NCBI GenBank assembly: GCA_946555465.1
Contig: CAMNST010000012.1
Coordinates: 1 to 64,000 of the forward strand
DNA: 64,000 bases
Direction of reading: 5' to 3'
Origin: an uncultured Clostridia bacterium
GTDB lineage: Bacteria; Bacillota; Clostridia; Oscillospirales; Acutalibacteraceae
The notes below the pieces were generated by a model. It had not been told where the DNA came from and ran no database searches. It was given only the letters and a program-made list of their open reading frames with translations. This document shows positions 1 through 12,083 of the stretch, in pieces (within the stretch, counting starts at the first letter, position 1; each line of letters starts with the position of its first letter). The translations under genes and the position numbers were made by a program.

Positions 1-216
1 CCTTATTTTCCATTTGTCAATACTTTTTTTCAACTTTTTTTATTTTTTCTTCCCCTCTCTTTTTCTGCCGCTTTTCAACTGCGGTTTTTTTATCTGTTTA
101 TGGCGTAAAATAATATACTTTTGATAATTCAAATTGCTTTATATTATAATATAAAATCAATTAACATCATATACATATAAAACTATTTTCATTAATCCCA
201 CTGCAACTTTACTTGA

Positions 217-247
217 AATAAAAAAGGATACCATAAAGGTATCCTTT
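217..247 (-). terminator. Terminator of tRNA-Pro
   Basis: A perfect hairpin (arms 223-232 and 238-247, core AGGATACC/GGTATCCT) is followed on the minus strand by a T-rich run. It lies just downstream of the tRNA. The remaining sequence from 1 to 216 is AT-rich and I see no gene in it. Confidence 0.85.
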
Positions 248-252
248 CTTAT

Positions 253-330
253 TGGTCGAGGTGACAGGACTTGAACCTGCGGCATCCTGCTCCCAAAGCA
301 GGCACTCTAGCCAAACTGAGTTACACCTCG
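253..330 (-). tRNA. tRNA-Pro (anticodon TGG)
   Basis: The minus strand folds into a full cloverleaf. The acceptor stem is CGAGGTG/CACCTCG, the anticodon stem CCTGC/GCAGG encloses the loop TTTGGGA, and the T arm is CAGG-TTCAAGT-CCTG. The anticodon TGG is at 293-295. A discriminator A and an encoded CCA (253-255) complete the 3' end. It has its own promoter and terminator, so it is probably a single-gene unit. Confidence 0.97.
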
Positions 331-343
331 TTACTGCTTAGGT

Positions 344-372
344 ATTATAACAAATAAAAAACAAAAAATCAA
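344..372 (-). promoter_or_regulatory. Promoter of tRNA-Pro
   Basis: On the minus strand, TTGATT (367-372) and TATAAT (344-349) are separated by exactly 17 bases, about 14 bases upstream of the tRNA 5' end. Confidence 0.8.
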
Positions 373-411
373 TACTTATTTATATTTTTTTTGCTTCCTA
401 TGCAATAAATT

Positions 412-3400
412 TTAACTATCAGTCGGATTCTTGCCGTGTTCTTTTGCTTTGAGCATCAGCCTTAGTGTTTCTTCAAGTGTTTCGAGCGTTGATTCATCAG
501 GAGAAAGTTTAACGGCAACATAAGGCTTTTTGCCTGCTGAAAGAGTTACACGCCCCTTCATAAATGCATTTATAATTGCCACCATTCTTATATCAACATC
601 GTAGGAATAAAGAAGAAGGGATTCGTTGCGCTGAACGATTTCTTTTATATCAAGTCTCATCGCCATATTTCTGAGAAGGGCAATTTCAACAAGCCCCCAC
701 ACTGCCGAAGGCGGAGGACCGAAACGGTCGGTAAGTTCGGCATAAACATCCTTTGCATCTGCATCACTTTTTACATTCGCAATACGCTTATACATAGCAA
801 GACGCTGTGAGGTTGAAACAATATAATCCTCGGGAATATGTGCGTCAATGGCAACATCAATAAGACAATCCTTTTCTTCCGGTTCATCCTCCAATATCTC
901 ACCTTTTTCAATAGCAACCGCCTCTTCAAGCAGTTTAAGATACATATCATAGCCCACTGCTTCCATATGACCGTGCTGCCGATTTCCGAGAAGAGAACCT
1001 GCTCCGCGAATTTCCAGATCGCGCATAGCAATCTTAAATCCTGAACCAAATTCGGTATATTCTCTTATAGCCTCAAGACGCCTTGTGGCTATATCTGAAA
1101 GTTCTCTGCCCCTTGTAAATGTAAAATATGCATAAGCACGCCTTGAAGATCTGCCTACCCTGCCCCTTATCTGATGAAGTTGGGCAAGACCCATTCTGTC
1201 GGCATTTTCAATAATAAGAGTATTGCAGTTAGGAACATCCACACCTGTTTCAATAATCGTTGTGCAGACAAGAATGTCAATCTCACCGTTAATAAGTTGT
1301 TTCCACACAGCAGATAACTGCTCTTCGGTCATTTTTCCGTGACCGATACCGACTCTTGCATCAGGCAGAGCCTTTTTTATCTGCATTGCCTTATGCTCAA
1401 TAGTTTCAACATTATTATGAAGATAATAGCACTGCCCGCCGCGGTTAATCTCTCTTTCCAGTGCTTCTGTAATGATTTCGCTGTCATACTCAATAACATA
1501 GGTCTGAACGGGGTGCCGTTCACCCGGAGCCTCTTCAAGAAGGCTCATATCGCGGATGCCGCTCATCGCCATATTAAGTGTTCGCGGAATAGGCGTTGCA
1601 GAGAGCGTTAAAACATCAACTTTAGGGAATTTTTCTTTAATTTTTTCTTTCTGTGCAACTCCGAAACGCTGTTCTTCATCAACAATAAGAAGTCCTAAAT
1701 CTTTAAATTTAATACCCTTGCCGAGGAGTTTATGCGTACCGATAAGCACATCAACATTACCGTCTGCAAGACGTTTGATGACTTCTTTCTGTTTTGTTTG
1801 CGAAACGAAGCGGGAAATCATTTCAACATGAACAGGATATGGCTCAAAACGTTTTTGTGCTGTCTGAAAGTGCTGCATGGCAAGAACCGTTGTCGGCACA
1901 AGAATTGCACACTGTTTTCCATCGGAAATACATTTAAAAACTGCTCTTAAAGCCACCTCTGTTTTGCCAAAACCAACATCACCGCAAAGAAGACGGTCCA
2001 TAGGCGACTTTCTTTCCATATCGCGTTTAATTTCATCGCTGCATCGAAGTTGGTCATCGGTTTCGTCATATTCAAAGCGCATTTCAAAATCACGCTGCAA
2101 ATCAGAATCCTCTGAAAAGGCAAACCCTTTTGTGTTCATTCTTTTTGCATAAAGGGCAATCAGTTCTTTAGCCATATCTTTTACAGAAGAACGTACTTTT
2201 GCCTTTGTCTTCTTCCAGTCTCCCGAACCCAGACGGTTCACCTTTACACGTGAATCCTCACGCGGACCGATATATTTTGACACCAAATCAAGTTGTGTTA
2301 CAGGAACATAGAGTGTGTCACCTTTTGCATAACTGATTTTAATATAATCTTTTTTTACTTTATTAATTTCAAGTGCATGAATTCCGTCAAATATTCCTAT
2401 ACCGTGAATATTATGAACAATATAATCACCGACACTTAGTTCATCAAGCGAATGAATTGCATTTTTAGATGAAACTTTCTTATGTTTTTTTGAACTCTGA
2501 TTAGACTTTGAATGCGTTAACAGAGCAAATTTAATGCCTGAAAACTGAAAACCCGCAAGCATGGTTCCGGTAATTATATTAACTGCTTTCAGCTGAAATT
2601 TCTGCGGTCTTTTTTCATAGAACACCGCATCATAACCCATATCATTGATATCTTCTGCAAGTGCCTTTCCCGCTCTTGAAGTTCCTGCCATTATGCAGAT
2701 TGTATATCCGCCTTTAACAAGACCGAAAAGTTCCTCTTTAAGTTGTGATAAAGTTCCGCTCCATGCATTGAAACTCTGAACGGTAAAATTTGCAAGATGC
2801 TTTACCGGGGTATCAAAACTGCCTCTCGGCAGAGAATCCATATAAACAGCATTGCTTTCTTCATACAAACTTATTAATTCATCAAAATTAAGAGCGAATT
2901 TATCAAGACCTTTGCAAAGTGTTCCGTCTTCAACAAACCATTTGAGTTCTTCAATATTCAGGCGTTCCTGTTTTTTGCATTTTTCTTTTACCCTTGCACT
3001 TTCAACAACAAAAAGTTTTCCGCTGAAATAATTAAAAATACCGTTTGATTTATAACAGACAGGCAAATATTTATCAAGACAGGTTAAATGAATACCGTCA
3101 CGAAGTCTGTCACAGTCGGCATAAAGTTTTTCTCTTGCTTTTATTGCCTTGCCCTTAAGCAACTTGGCAACAGTTTCAATTTTCTCAATAAGTTCATCAT
3201 TATTTTCAAAAAGAACTTCATTAGCAGGGGTTATCTTTATCGTGTCAAGCGTATTTGTCCTTCTCTGCGTATCAATATCAAAAGATGAAATTGTATCAAC
3301 AGTATCTCCCCAGAGTTCCATTCTTACAGGCTCATCAAGATACGGCGGAAAAACATCAAGAATACCGCCCCTTACCGCAAACTGGCTTTTGCCCTCAACC

Positions 3401-3891
3401 TGGTCAAAACGAGAATAACCAACTGCTATAAGTTTCTTTTCAAGTTCGCTTTCATTTACGGTATCATTTACAGAAATTGAAAAACTGCGTTTCTTCAGTT
3501 CTTCGGGAGGCATGGTATACTGACAGGCAGCATTTACAGACATAACTACAGCCGTAAAATCCCCATTCAGAATACGCGACAATACACCGAGTCTGATATG
3601 TTCAAATTCATGACTAACGCCTGCAACTTCTACAAAAGTAAACTCTCTTGAAGGGTAAAACAATACGCCATCCTGAAGTTCTTTCAGGCATTCCTGAACC
3701 TTAACGGCAGTTGCTTCATCAGGGGTAATTACAAACGCTTTTTGCCCCTGCTCGCATATGGAATGAATAAGAAAACATTTTGCAACATCGGAAAGACCTA
3801 TTGCCCCAACAGGAGCATTCAGGGTATTTATGCTCTCGCTGAGGCTTAAAAATTCTTTGCTTTTATTAAATTCGTTTGAAAAACAAGACAT
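412..3891 (-). CDS. mfd: Transcription-repair coupling factor Mfd
   Basis: A DNA translocase that removes RNA polymerase stalled at lesions and recruits the UvrA repair machinery. The 1159-residue protein has the usual full length and domain order. The UvrB-like N-terminal region covers about residues 1-350. The RNA-polymerase-interacting CarD-like domain is at about 486-545 (VGDYIVHNIHGIGIF). The RecG-like helicase core has Walker A GDVGFGKTE at 637-645 and the DEEQ box at 738-741, and a TRCF C-terminal domain follows. The start ATG has AAAGGAG seven bases upstream. It is the last gene of a minus-strand set corC-pth-mfd; pth directly upstream of mfd is a common Firmicutes order. Nothing unusual. 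Confidence 0.97.
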   Translation of the reverse strand: MSCFSNEFNKSKEFLSLSESINTLNAPVGAIGLSDVAKCFLIHSICEQGQKAFVITPDEATAVKVQECLKELQDGVLFYPSREFTFVEVAGVSHEFEHIRLGVLSRILNGDFTAVVMSVNAACQYTMPPEELKKRSFSISVNDTVNESELEKKLIAVGYSRFDQVEGKSQFAVRGGILDVFPPYLDEPVRMELWGDTVDTISSFDIDTQRRTNTLDTIKITPANEVLFENNDELIEKIETVAKLLKGKAIKAREKLYADCDRLRDGIHLTCLDKYLPVCYKSNGIFNYFSGKLFVVESARVKEKCKKQERLNIEELKWFVEDGTLCKGLDKFALNFDELISLYEESNAVYMDSLPRGSFDTPVKHLANFTVQSFNAWSGTLSQLKEELFGLVKGGYTICIMAGTSRAGKALAEDINDMGYDAVFYEKRPQKFQLKAVNIITGTMLAGFQFSGIKFALLTHSKSNQSSKKHKKVSSKNAIHSLDELSVGDYIVHNIHGIGIFDGIHALEINKVKKDYIKISYAKGDTLYVPVTQLDLVSKYIGPREDSRVKVNRLGSGDWKKTKAKVRSSVKDMAKELIALYAKRMNTKGFAFSEDSDLQRDFEMRFEYDETDDQLRCSDEIKRDMERKSPMDRLLCGDVGFGKTEVALRAVFKCISDGKQCAILVPTTVLAMQHFQTAQKRFEPYPVHVEMISRFVSQTKQKEVIKRLADGNVDVLIGTHKLLGKGIKFKDLGLLIVDEEQRFGVAQKEKIKEKFPKVDVLTLSATPIPRTLNMAMSGIRDMSLLEEAPGERHPVQTYVIEYDSEIITEALEREINRGGQCYYLHNNVETIEHKAMQIKKALPDARVGIGHGKMTEEQLSAVWKQLINGEIDILVCTTIIETGVDVPNCNTLIIENADRMGLAQLHQIRGRVGRSSRRAYAYFTFTRGRELSDIATRRLEAIREYTEFGSGFKIAMRDLEIRGAGSLLGNRQHGHMEAVGYDMYLKLLEEAVAIEKGEILEDEPEEKDCLIDVAIDAHIPEDYIVSTSQRLAMYKRIANVKSDADAKDVYAELTDRFGPPPSAVWGLVEIALLRNMAMRLDIKEIVQRNESLLLYSYDVDIRMVAIINAFMKGRVTLSAGKKPYVAVKLSPDESTLETLEETLRLMLKAKEHGKNPTDS

Positions 3892-3917
3892 AGCCTTGCT
3901 CCTTTTACTTAGGGAAA

Positions 3918-4526
3918 TTATGAATTGTATAAATTCATTGCCTTATCAATATCTCCGTCAACAATCAGCCTTAATGCTTTGGTACTGTTTTCAAGAGATT
4001 TTTTCAAATCCCTTTCAAGTTCCTTTGGAAATCTGCCCAGCACCCAGTTAACAAGATCATATTCAGGTGACGGCTTTTTGCCCACTCCTATCTTTATTCT
4101 CGGAAAATTCTCGCTGCCAAGATGAGCAATTATACTTTTTATGCCATTATGACCGCCGGCAGAACCCTTTCTTCTTATTCTGGTATGGCCGACATCGAGT
4201 GAAATATCATCAAACAAAACGATAACATTTTCAGGCTCAACCTTATAGAATCTTGCAGCCTCGGCAATAGCCTCGCCGCTGTTGTTCATCATAGTCTGCG
4301 GTTTCATAACAAGACAGCGTTTTCCGTTTATATTCATATCGCAGACAAGAGCATGATGCTTTAATTTTTTTATATCAGCACCCTCTTCAATGGCAAGCAA
4401 ATCCATAGCAAGAAAACCGGCATTGTGCCTTGTCATCTCATATTTCTGCCCGGGATTGCCTAACCCTGCAATAATAAAATCGTATGACGAATTATTAAAT
4501 TGTTTCTTCCTGTTCAGAAACATCAT
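3918..4526 (-). CDS. pth: Peptidyl-tRNA hydrolase
   Basis: Cleaves peptidyl-tRNA released from stalled ribosomes and so recycles tRNA. The family signature GLGNPG (21-26) and the TRHNAGF box with the catalytic His at about residue 34 are present, as is the later FDD segment carrying the conserved Asp. At 202 residues it is slightly longer than usual because of about 15 extra N-terminal residues. The ATGATG start has GAGG at good spacing and overlaps the end of the CorC-family gene by 32 bases, suggesting translational coupling. The mfd start lies 26 bases beyond its stop. Confidence 0.95.
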   Translation of the reverse strand: MMFLNRKKQFNNSSYDFIIAGLGNPGQKYEMTRHNAGFLAMDLLAIEEGADIKKLKHHALVCDMNINGKRCLVMKPQTMMNNSGEAIAEAARFYKVEPENVIVLFDDISLDVGHTRIRRKGSAGGHNGIKSIIAHLGSENFPRIKIGVGKKPSPEYDLVNWVLGRFPKELERDLKKSLENSTKALRLIVDGDIDKAMNLYNS

Positions 4527-5772
4527 CTTTATCCTCTACTGTAATTTTAATTTCTTCTGCACGCTTACCATCAAGGCTGAGAACGATTGCGGTAAGATTT
4601 CCGTCGGCAAAAGTATCATCTACCTGCGGTATTTTATCAAGATTTTTCATAATCCAGCCATTGACTGTTGAAATCTCTTTTTCCTCTTTTGATATATTAA
4701 AATATTCATAAAAATCATCAATCGACATACTGCCCTGAACAATATATTCATTTTTTGAAATCTGCTCTATATCAAGCAGAACTTCATCATGCTCATCCCA
4801 TATTTCACCGACAAGTTCCTCAAGAATATCTTCAAGTGTAACAATACCGTCTGTTCCGCCGAATTCATCAATAACAACGGCAAGATGCGTTTTATTTTTC
4901 TGAAGAATGCGAAGCAGTTTTGATATTTTTGTATCCGGTGAAACCATGGGAACAGGTTTTAAAACGGTTCGAAGCGACTTAAGATTTTTTCTTCTTGCAG
5001 CCTCAAAATCTCTGTGGTGGATAACGCCTACAATATTATCTATATCATCAATATAAACCGGCAGACGGCTGAAATTTGTAGAATTAAACACACGCTCTAT
5101 TTCACTGAGCGGGGCATATTTATCCACAGCCTCAACATCAACTCTCGGCACAAGAATATCACCTACATCAATATCATCAAACTCAATGGAAGAGCGGATT
5201 AACTGGCTTTCATTTTCATCAATTTCACCGCCGGTATGAGCCTCGTCAACATAGGTTTTAAGTTCTTCTTCTGTTATGGTATCTGCCTTTCCTGTTTTGA
5301 AAATTTTATTCATCAGCAGTTTCCACAATCTGAAGAAAAAATTAAGCGGAGTAAATACGGCTATAAAAAATTTAATAATCGGAGCAATAACGATTGCAAC
5401 TCTTTCTGCCTTTTCTTTAGCATAAGTTTTAGGGGTAACTTCGCCGAAAATCAAAACAACAACAGTCATAACCACTGTAGAAACAGTTGCACCCAGATCA
5501 CTGTTATCGCCGAGCAAACCGGTAAAAAACAGAGTTGCTATAGAGGTGCAGGCAATGTTAACAATATTATTGCCTATAAGAACGGTTGAAAGCACCACAT
5601 CATAGTTTTCGGCAACATCCAGTGCTTTTTTTATTTTTTTATCCGACTTGCTGCCGGTCATCATGGATTTAAGTTTAACTTTGTTAAGCGATGAAAAGGC
5701 AGTTTCAGCACCTGAAAAAAAGGCACTGAACAAAACAAGAACCGCCATTGCGCATAACAGACCCGTATTCAT
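4495..5772 (-). CDS. CorC/HlyC-family CNNM transporter with CBS domains
   Basis: Membrane protein of the DUF21-CBS-CorC_HlyC family, linked to magnesium or cobalt efflux; the substrate here is unproven. The DUF21 domain with several membrane helices covers about residues 1-190. A CBS pair follows at about 205-325, including the signature VVIDEFGGTDGIVTLEDILE, and the CorC_HlyC domain ends the protein. I place the start at 5772 because AGGAG (5780-5784) lies seven bases upstream of that ATG; the frame is open 14 codons further, but without a ribosome-binding site. First gene of the corC-pth-mfd set. Confidence 0.9.
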   Translation of the reverse strand: MNTGLLCAMAVLVLFSAFFSGAETAFSSLNKVKLKSMMTGSKSDKKIKKALDVAENYDVVLSTVLIGNNIVNIACTSIATLFFTGLLGDNSDLGATVSTVVMTVVVLIFGEVTPKTYAKEKAERVAIVIAPIIKFFIAVFTPLNFFFRLWKLLMNKIFKTGKADTITEEELKTYVDEAHTGGEIDENESQLIRSSIEFDDIDVGDILVPRVDVEAVDKYAPLSEIERVFNSTNFSRLPVYIDDIDNIVGVIHHRDFEAARRKNLKSLRTVLKPVPMVSPDTKISKLLRILQKNKTHLAVVIDEFGGTDGIVTLEDILEELVGEIWDEHDEVLLDIEQISKNEYIVQGSMSIDDFYEYFNISKEEKEISTVNGWIMKNLDKIPQVDDTFADGNLTAIVLSLDGKRAEEIKITVEDKDDVSEQEETI

Positions 5773-5802
5773 AACATAACTCCTAATATGGTTAATAAAA
5801 TG

Positions 5803-5846
5803 AACAGCGTGCATGGATATTTATAATTCTATCCCCGCACGCTGTT
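5803..5846 (-). terminator. Hairpin after the radical SAM gene
   Basis: Ten-base perfect arms (AACAGCGTGC at 5803-5812, GCACGCTGTT at 5837-5846) with a 24-base loop lie just past the radical SAM stop. The T-run is weak (CATTTTATT), so termination may be partial. The element overlaps the promoter proposed for the CorC-family gene. Confidence 0.45.
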
Positions 5847-5854
5847 TACTGCAA
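5826..5854 (-). promoter_or_regulatory. Possible promoter of the corC-pth-mfd set
   Basis: On the minus strand TTGCAG (5849-5854) and TAGAAT (5826-5831) are 17 bases apart, upstream of the CorC-family start at 5772. Match quality is moderate. Confidence 0.45.
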
Positions 5855-5861
5855 ATTTTAA

Positions 5862-7292
5862 TTAATCTTCTGTTTTTTCAAATTCGCTGAACAGTCTTTC
5901 TTCGTCCGGAATTTCAAAATTATACATATTTTCGTCTTTAATATGGTTTTCAATAAACTTATTTCTGTCAAAAAGTTCATCTGCTTTAACCTTCCATGCT
6001 TTTGCAGCAGCAATGGTTTTATCAAACAGAACATTGGCATCTTCAGGATTTTCCATCTCTGTTGAATATGCACCTGTTTCGTGAACCATTTTGCTGATAG
6101 CACCCGGGTTATCAAGAACCGGACAAGGACGAAGCATATTATTATTGAATGGCTGATTTTTCTTATATGCCATAAAGAGCGGACTCTTCAGTGCATCAAG
6201 AATGGAGCATTCTTTAATATTAACATTTGAATAATGAACAAACGCACAAGGTTCGCAGTCGCCGTTTGCATTGATATGGAAATAATGGCGTCCGCCGGCA
6301 ATACAGCCCTGAACGTATTCACCGTCATTCCAGAAATCAAGGGCAAAAATAGGCTTTGTATGTCTCCACTCATGCATCTTTTTATACATAGTTGCTCTCT
6401 GATCAGGTGAAGCCATAAGTTCTGTTACGGCACCATGACCGGTTGGCATATATGTAAAGAACCACGCAAACAAAACACCCTGATCAATAAGCCAATCCAT
6501 ATATTCATCTGATGAAAGCAAATCTGTGTTTTTGCTTGTGTAACAGAGTGATGCTCCGAAAGGAATACCTCTGTCTTTAAGGCGTTTCATTGCATCAACA
6601 GTACGCTGAAAGGCACCTTCGCCGCGGCGGAAATCGTTTTCGCCTTCATATCCCTCAATAGAAAATGCAGGGAGGAAGTTACCAACCTCACCGATTTCAT
6701 CTGCAAAACTGTCATCAATAAGCGTTCCGTTTGTAAAACTCATAAATACACAGTCAGGATTTTCTCGGCAGAGACGCATTAAATCCTTTCTTCTGAGTGT
6801 CGGTTCGCCTCCGGTGTAAAGGAACATATATGTACCGAGTTCTTTTGCCTCTCTGATAATTTTTGCAAGGTCATCATATGATAACTGGCTGTTTTTTCCG
6901 TATTCAGCAGCCCAGCAGCCTTTGCATTTCATATTGCAGGCAGCGGTAGGGTCCATAAGAATTGCCCACGGAACATTACAGCCGTGTTCCTCAATAGCCT
7001 TCATTCTTTTTGAATAACTGTTGATAGCAACGTTAAGTGCAGGAGGAACAAGTTTTTCAACAACATTAATATTGGTATCGCAAATGAGTTTTTTTGCAAA
7101 AATCATCCAGTTATTATTGGGGTCATCCATTACTTTATGAAGCCCTGCATATGTGCTTCTGTTTACCTTCTTTACATCGGCAAGTTCAAGCAGATTGAGA
7201 ATTTTCGGAGCATTGCCGTAAAAATCTTTGCGGGCATATTTTATAGCATTCTTAATAGCAATGGACATTGCAGTTTCTTTTAACGATTTCAT
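5862..7292 (-). CDS. Radical SAM protein, SPASM-like, function unknown
   Basis: Contains the radical SAM iron-sulfur motif CNMKCKGC (Cys119, Cys123, Cys126) and a TGGEP segment typical of S-adenosylmethionine binding. The C-terminal part has extra cysteines (GDCEPC, KEC, RPCP) resembling an auxiliary-cluster SPASM or twitch region. About 100 residues precede the radical SAM core. The 476-residue protein starts at ATG 7292 with GAGAGG upstream. No peptide substrate gene or modifying partner is adjacent, so a RiPP role is not supported. The family is common in clostridia, but I cannot name its reaction. It appears to be transcribed alone. Confidence 0.8.
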   Translation of the reverse strand: MKSLKETAMSIAIKNAIKYARKDFYGNAPKILNLLELADVKKVNRSTYAGLHKVMDDPNNNWMIFAKKLICDTNINVVEKLVPPALNVAINSYSKRMKAIEEHGCNVPWAILMDPTAACNMKCKGCWAAEYGKNSQLSYDDLAKIIREAKELGTYMFLYTGGEPTLRRKDLMRLCRENPDCVFMSFTNGTLIDDSFADEIGEVGNFLPAFSIEGYEGENDFRRGEGAFQRTVDAMKRLKDRGIPFGASLCYTSKNTDLLSSDEYMDWLIDQGVLFAWFFTYMPTGHGAVTELMASPDQRATMYKKMHEWRHTKPIFALDFWNDGEYVQGCIAGGRHYFHINANGDCEPCAFVHYSNVNIKECSILDALKSPLFMAYKKNQPFNNNMLRPCPVLDNPGAISKMVHETGAYSTEMENPEDANVLFDKTIAAAKAWKVKADELFDRNKFIENHIKDENMYNFEIPDEERLFSEFEKTED

Positions 7293-7304
7293 AATAGGCC
7301 TCTC

Positions 7305-7380
7305 TTATCACTATCGGATAAACTCAAATAATATACTAAGTTATATGTAACATCTAAAAAACAACTAAAGTGATACTTTA
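7305..7380. promoter_or_regulatory. Two short inverted repeats upstream of the radical SAM gene
   Basis: TAAAGTGATACTTTA (7366-7380) is a perfect inverted repeat around a three-base centre. TTATCACTATCGGATAA (7305-7321) has five-base arms. Both contain AGTGATA in one orientation. They could be operator sites for an unknown regulator; no matching regulator is nearby. Confidence 0.3.
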
Positions 7381-7448
7381 TCAAATATATCCCTTTTATA
7401 TTAAAAAGTCAAGATAAAAAATTCAAATGAAAAGTAAAGAATTATCAA

Positions 7449-10537
<3,089 letters not shown>

Positions 10538-10552
10538 TTATCTCCATTAAAA

Positions 10553-11170
10553 TTATCTTCTGTGAACTTTGCCCTCCTGAAAGCCTTCCTGTTTAATGCA
10601 GACTCCCACGCTTTTGAGCAATATTATCAGGTCTAGTTTAAGCGACCAGTTATCGCAGTAAAGTTTATCATACTTTACTTTTTTTACAATCGAAATATTA
10701 TCGCGACCGTTTATCTGTGCAAGACCCGTAAGGCCCGGTCTGAAGCGATACACCCCGTATTCAAGACGCAGGCGGTGCGCCCTCATCTCAGATGAAATGA
10801 GCGGTCTCGGTCCGACAAAACTCATATCCCCTTTTAATATATTCCAAAGTTGCGGCAATTCATCAAGACTTGTTTTTCTTAAAAATTTTCCCACTCTTGT
10901 AATATACTGCTCAGGATTCTCCAGTTGCCCGGTTGCAACGTTCGGGGTATTATTTTTCATTGTCTGAAACTTATAAATTTTAAATGGTTTTCCTCTTCTT
11001 CCTCTGCGTTCGTGCGTAAAAAACACACTTGTATCCGGTGTAAGCAGATTTGCAATGCATATTAAAAGAAACAGTGGAGAAAGAAAAACAAGTGCAAAAA
11101 ATGACACTATAATATCAAATAATCTTTTGAACTTTGTAGGTCCAAAATAACTCTTTAACGGTTTTTTCAT
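10553..11170 (-). CDS. Undecaprenyl-phosphate sugar phosphotransferase (bacterial sugar transferase)
   Basis: Family of WcaJ/PglC-like enzymes that load the first sugar phosphate onto the lipid carrier for exopolysaccharide or glycan synthesis. It shows the N-terminal KRLFDIIVS re-entrant hydrophobic segment (about 16-45), the KFQTM motif, the DELPQLWNILKGDMSFVGPR block and the C-terminal PGLTGLAQINGR motif. At 205 residues it is the short monotopic form without the long N-terminal membrane domain. Start has AAGGA upstream. No other polysaccharide genes lie beside it; the downstream neighbour is lacZ. Confidence 0.92.
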   Translation of the reverse strand: MKKPLKSYFGPTKFKRLFDIIVSFFALVFLSPLFLLICIANLLTPDTSVFFTHERRGRRGKPFKIYKFQTMKNNTPNVATGQLENPEQYITRVGKFLRKTSLDELPQLWNILKGDMSFVGPRPLISSEMRAHRLRLEYGVYRFRPGLTGLAQINGRDNISIVKKVKYDKLYCDNWSLKLDLIILLKSVGVCIKQEGFQEGKVHRR

Positions 11171-11340
11171 TTATACATCCTTAGGATAAAAATCATTCTG
11201 TTAAACTGAAAATCAGCAGATAATTTGTTTTGCTTATAATATTTTAAAATATAATATATATTTTATACGGTCAGTAGTTTTTAAGATTATACCACATATA
11301 TTTTCAATATGCAATTTTTTTACAATAATTTTAATTATTA

Positions 11341-11369
11341 TTGCCAAAAACGGTTTTTTTATATATAAT
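11341..11369 (+). promoter_or_regulatory. Promoter of the lipoprotein gene
   Basis: TTGCCA (11341-11346) and TATAAT (11364-11369) with a 17-base spacer, 32 bases upstream of the proposed start. Confidence 0.7.
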
Positions 11370-11401
11370 ATATGAGCAAAAATAAAAAGGATGTGTTATT
11401 T

Positions 11402-11995
11402 ATGAAAAAAGTTTTATCTGTCTTTCTGTGTGCATTAATCATTTGTGCAGGTTTTGCAGGCTGTTCGGGGCCTAATAATGAGATGACCGAAGAAAACATT
11501 ACACAAACAGTAAATGAAGCCGTAACCGCGCTTCAGGAATTTGATACCGAAAAACTCGGCAAATATATTGACTCGCAAACACTTTCCATAATTATGGGTT
11601 ATGCTGACAAGCACGAACAGTTCGCCGAACTCGGCAGAGCAATATTCAAAAACCTTCAGGTTGAGATAAAAGAAATTGACATTGAAAACGCAACGGTTAC
11701 CATTTCGGTACGCAACAAAAATCTTTCCGAAACAGCAGGAGATTTTGCAAAAAAACTAAAAGATACCTATTCAACAATAAAACTTCTCAAACTTCTTAAT
11801 GATGAAAGTTTTCTTGACCAAAAACTTTCAGAACTCTGTTCACAGATAGAAGAGGACACGATGAAAAAAGTTCCGACAGATATTGAACTTAAAATAACAC
11901 AGGGCAAAAAAAATCTTGTTCTTACATTTGATGAAAATGCCGAAAATGCTGTTTCAGGCGGAGCATTGACTGCAATAAAAAAAATTTACAGTTAA
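11402..11995 (+). CDS. Predicted lipoprotein, function unknown
   Basis: I place the start at ATG 11402, which has AAGGA at 10-base spacing and opens directly with a signal peptide (MKKVLSVFLCALIICAG). The lipobox FAGC follows, so the mature protein should be lipidated on Cys and anchored outside the membrane. The 197-residue product is otherwise acidic, helix-rich and resembles the uncharacterised DUF5105-like clostridial lipoproteins in general character, but I cannot assign a family. It is followed by secA with a separate promoter. Confidence 0.75.
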   Translation: MKKVLSVFLCALIICAGFAGCSGPNNEMTEENITQTVNEAVTALQEFDTEKLGKYIDSQTLSIIMGYADKHEQFAELGRAIFKNLQVEIKEIDIENATVTISVRNKNLSETAGDFAKKLKDTYSTIKLLKLLNDESFLDQKLSELCSQIEEDTMKKVPTDIELKITQGKKNLVLTFDENAENAVSGGALTAIKKIYS

Positions 11996-12021
11996 TTTTA
12001 ACTGTTATAAATAAAAATATG

Positions 12022-12050
12022 ATGACATTACCGGCAAATTATGTTACACT
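12022..12050 (+). promoter_or_regulatory. Promoter of secA
   Basis: ATGACA (12022-12027) and TACACT (12045-12050) with a 17-base spacer, 34 bases before the start codon. Confidence 0.6.
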
Positions 12051-12083
12051 AATTGTTGGTATAAATTTTTGAGGTGTAAATAT

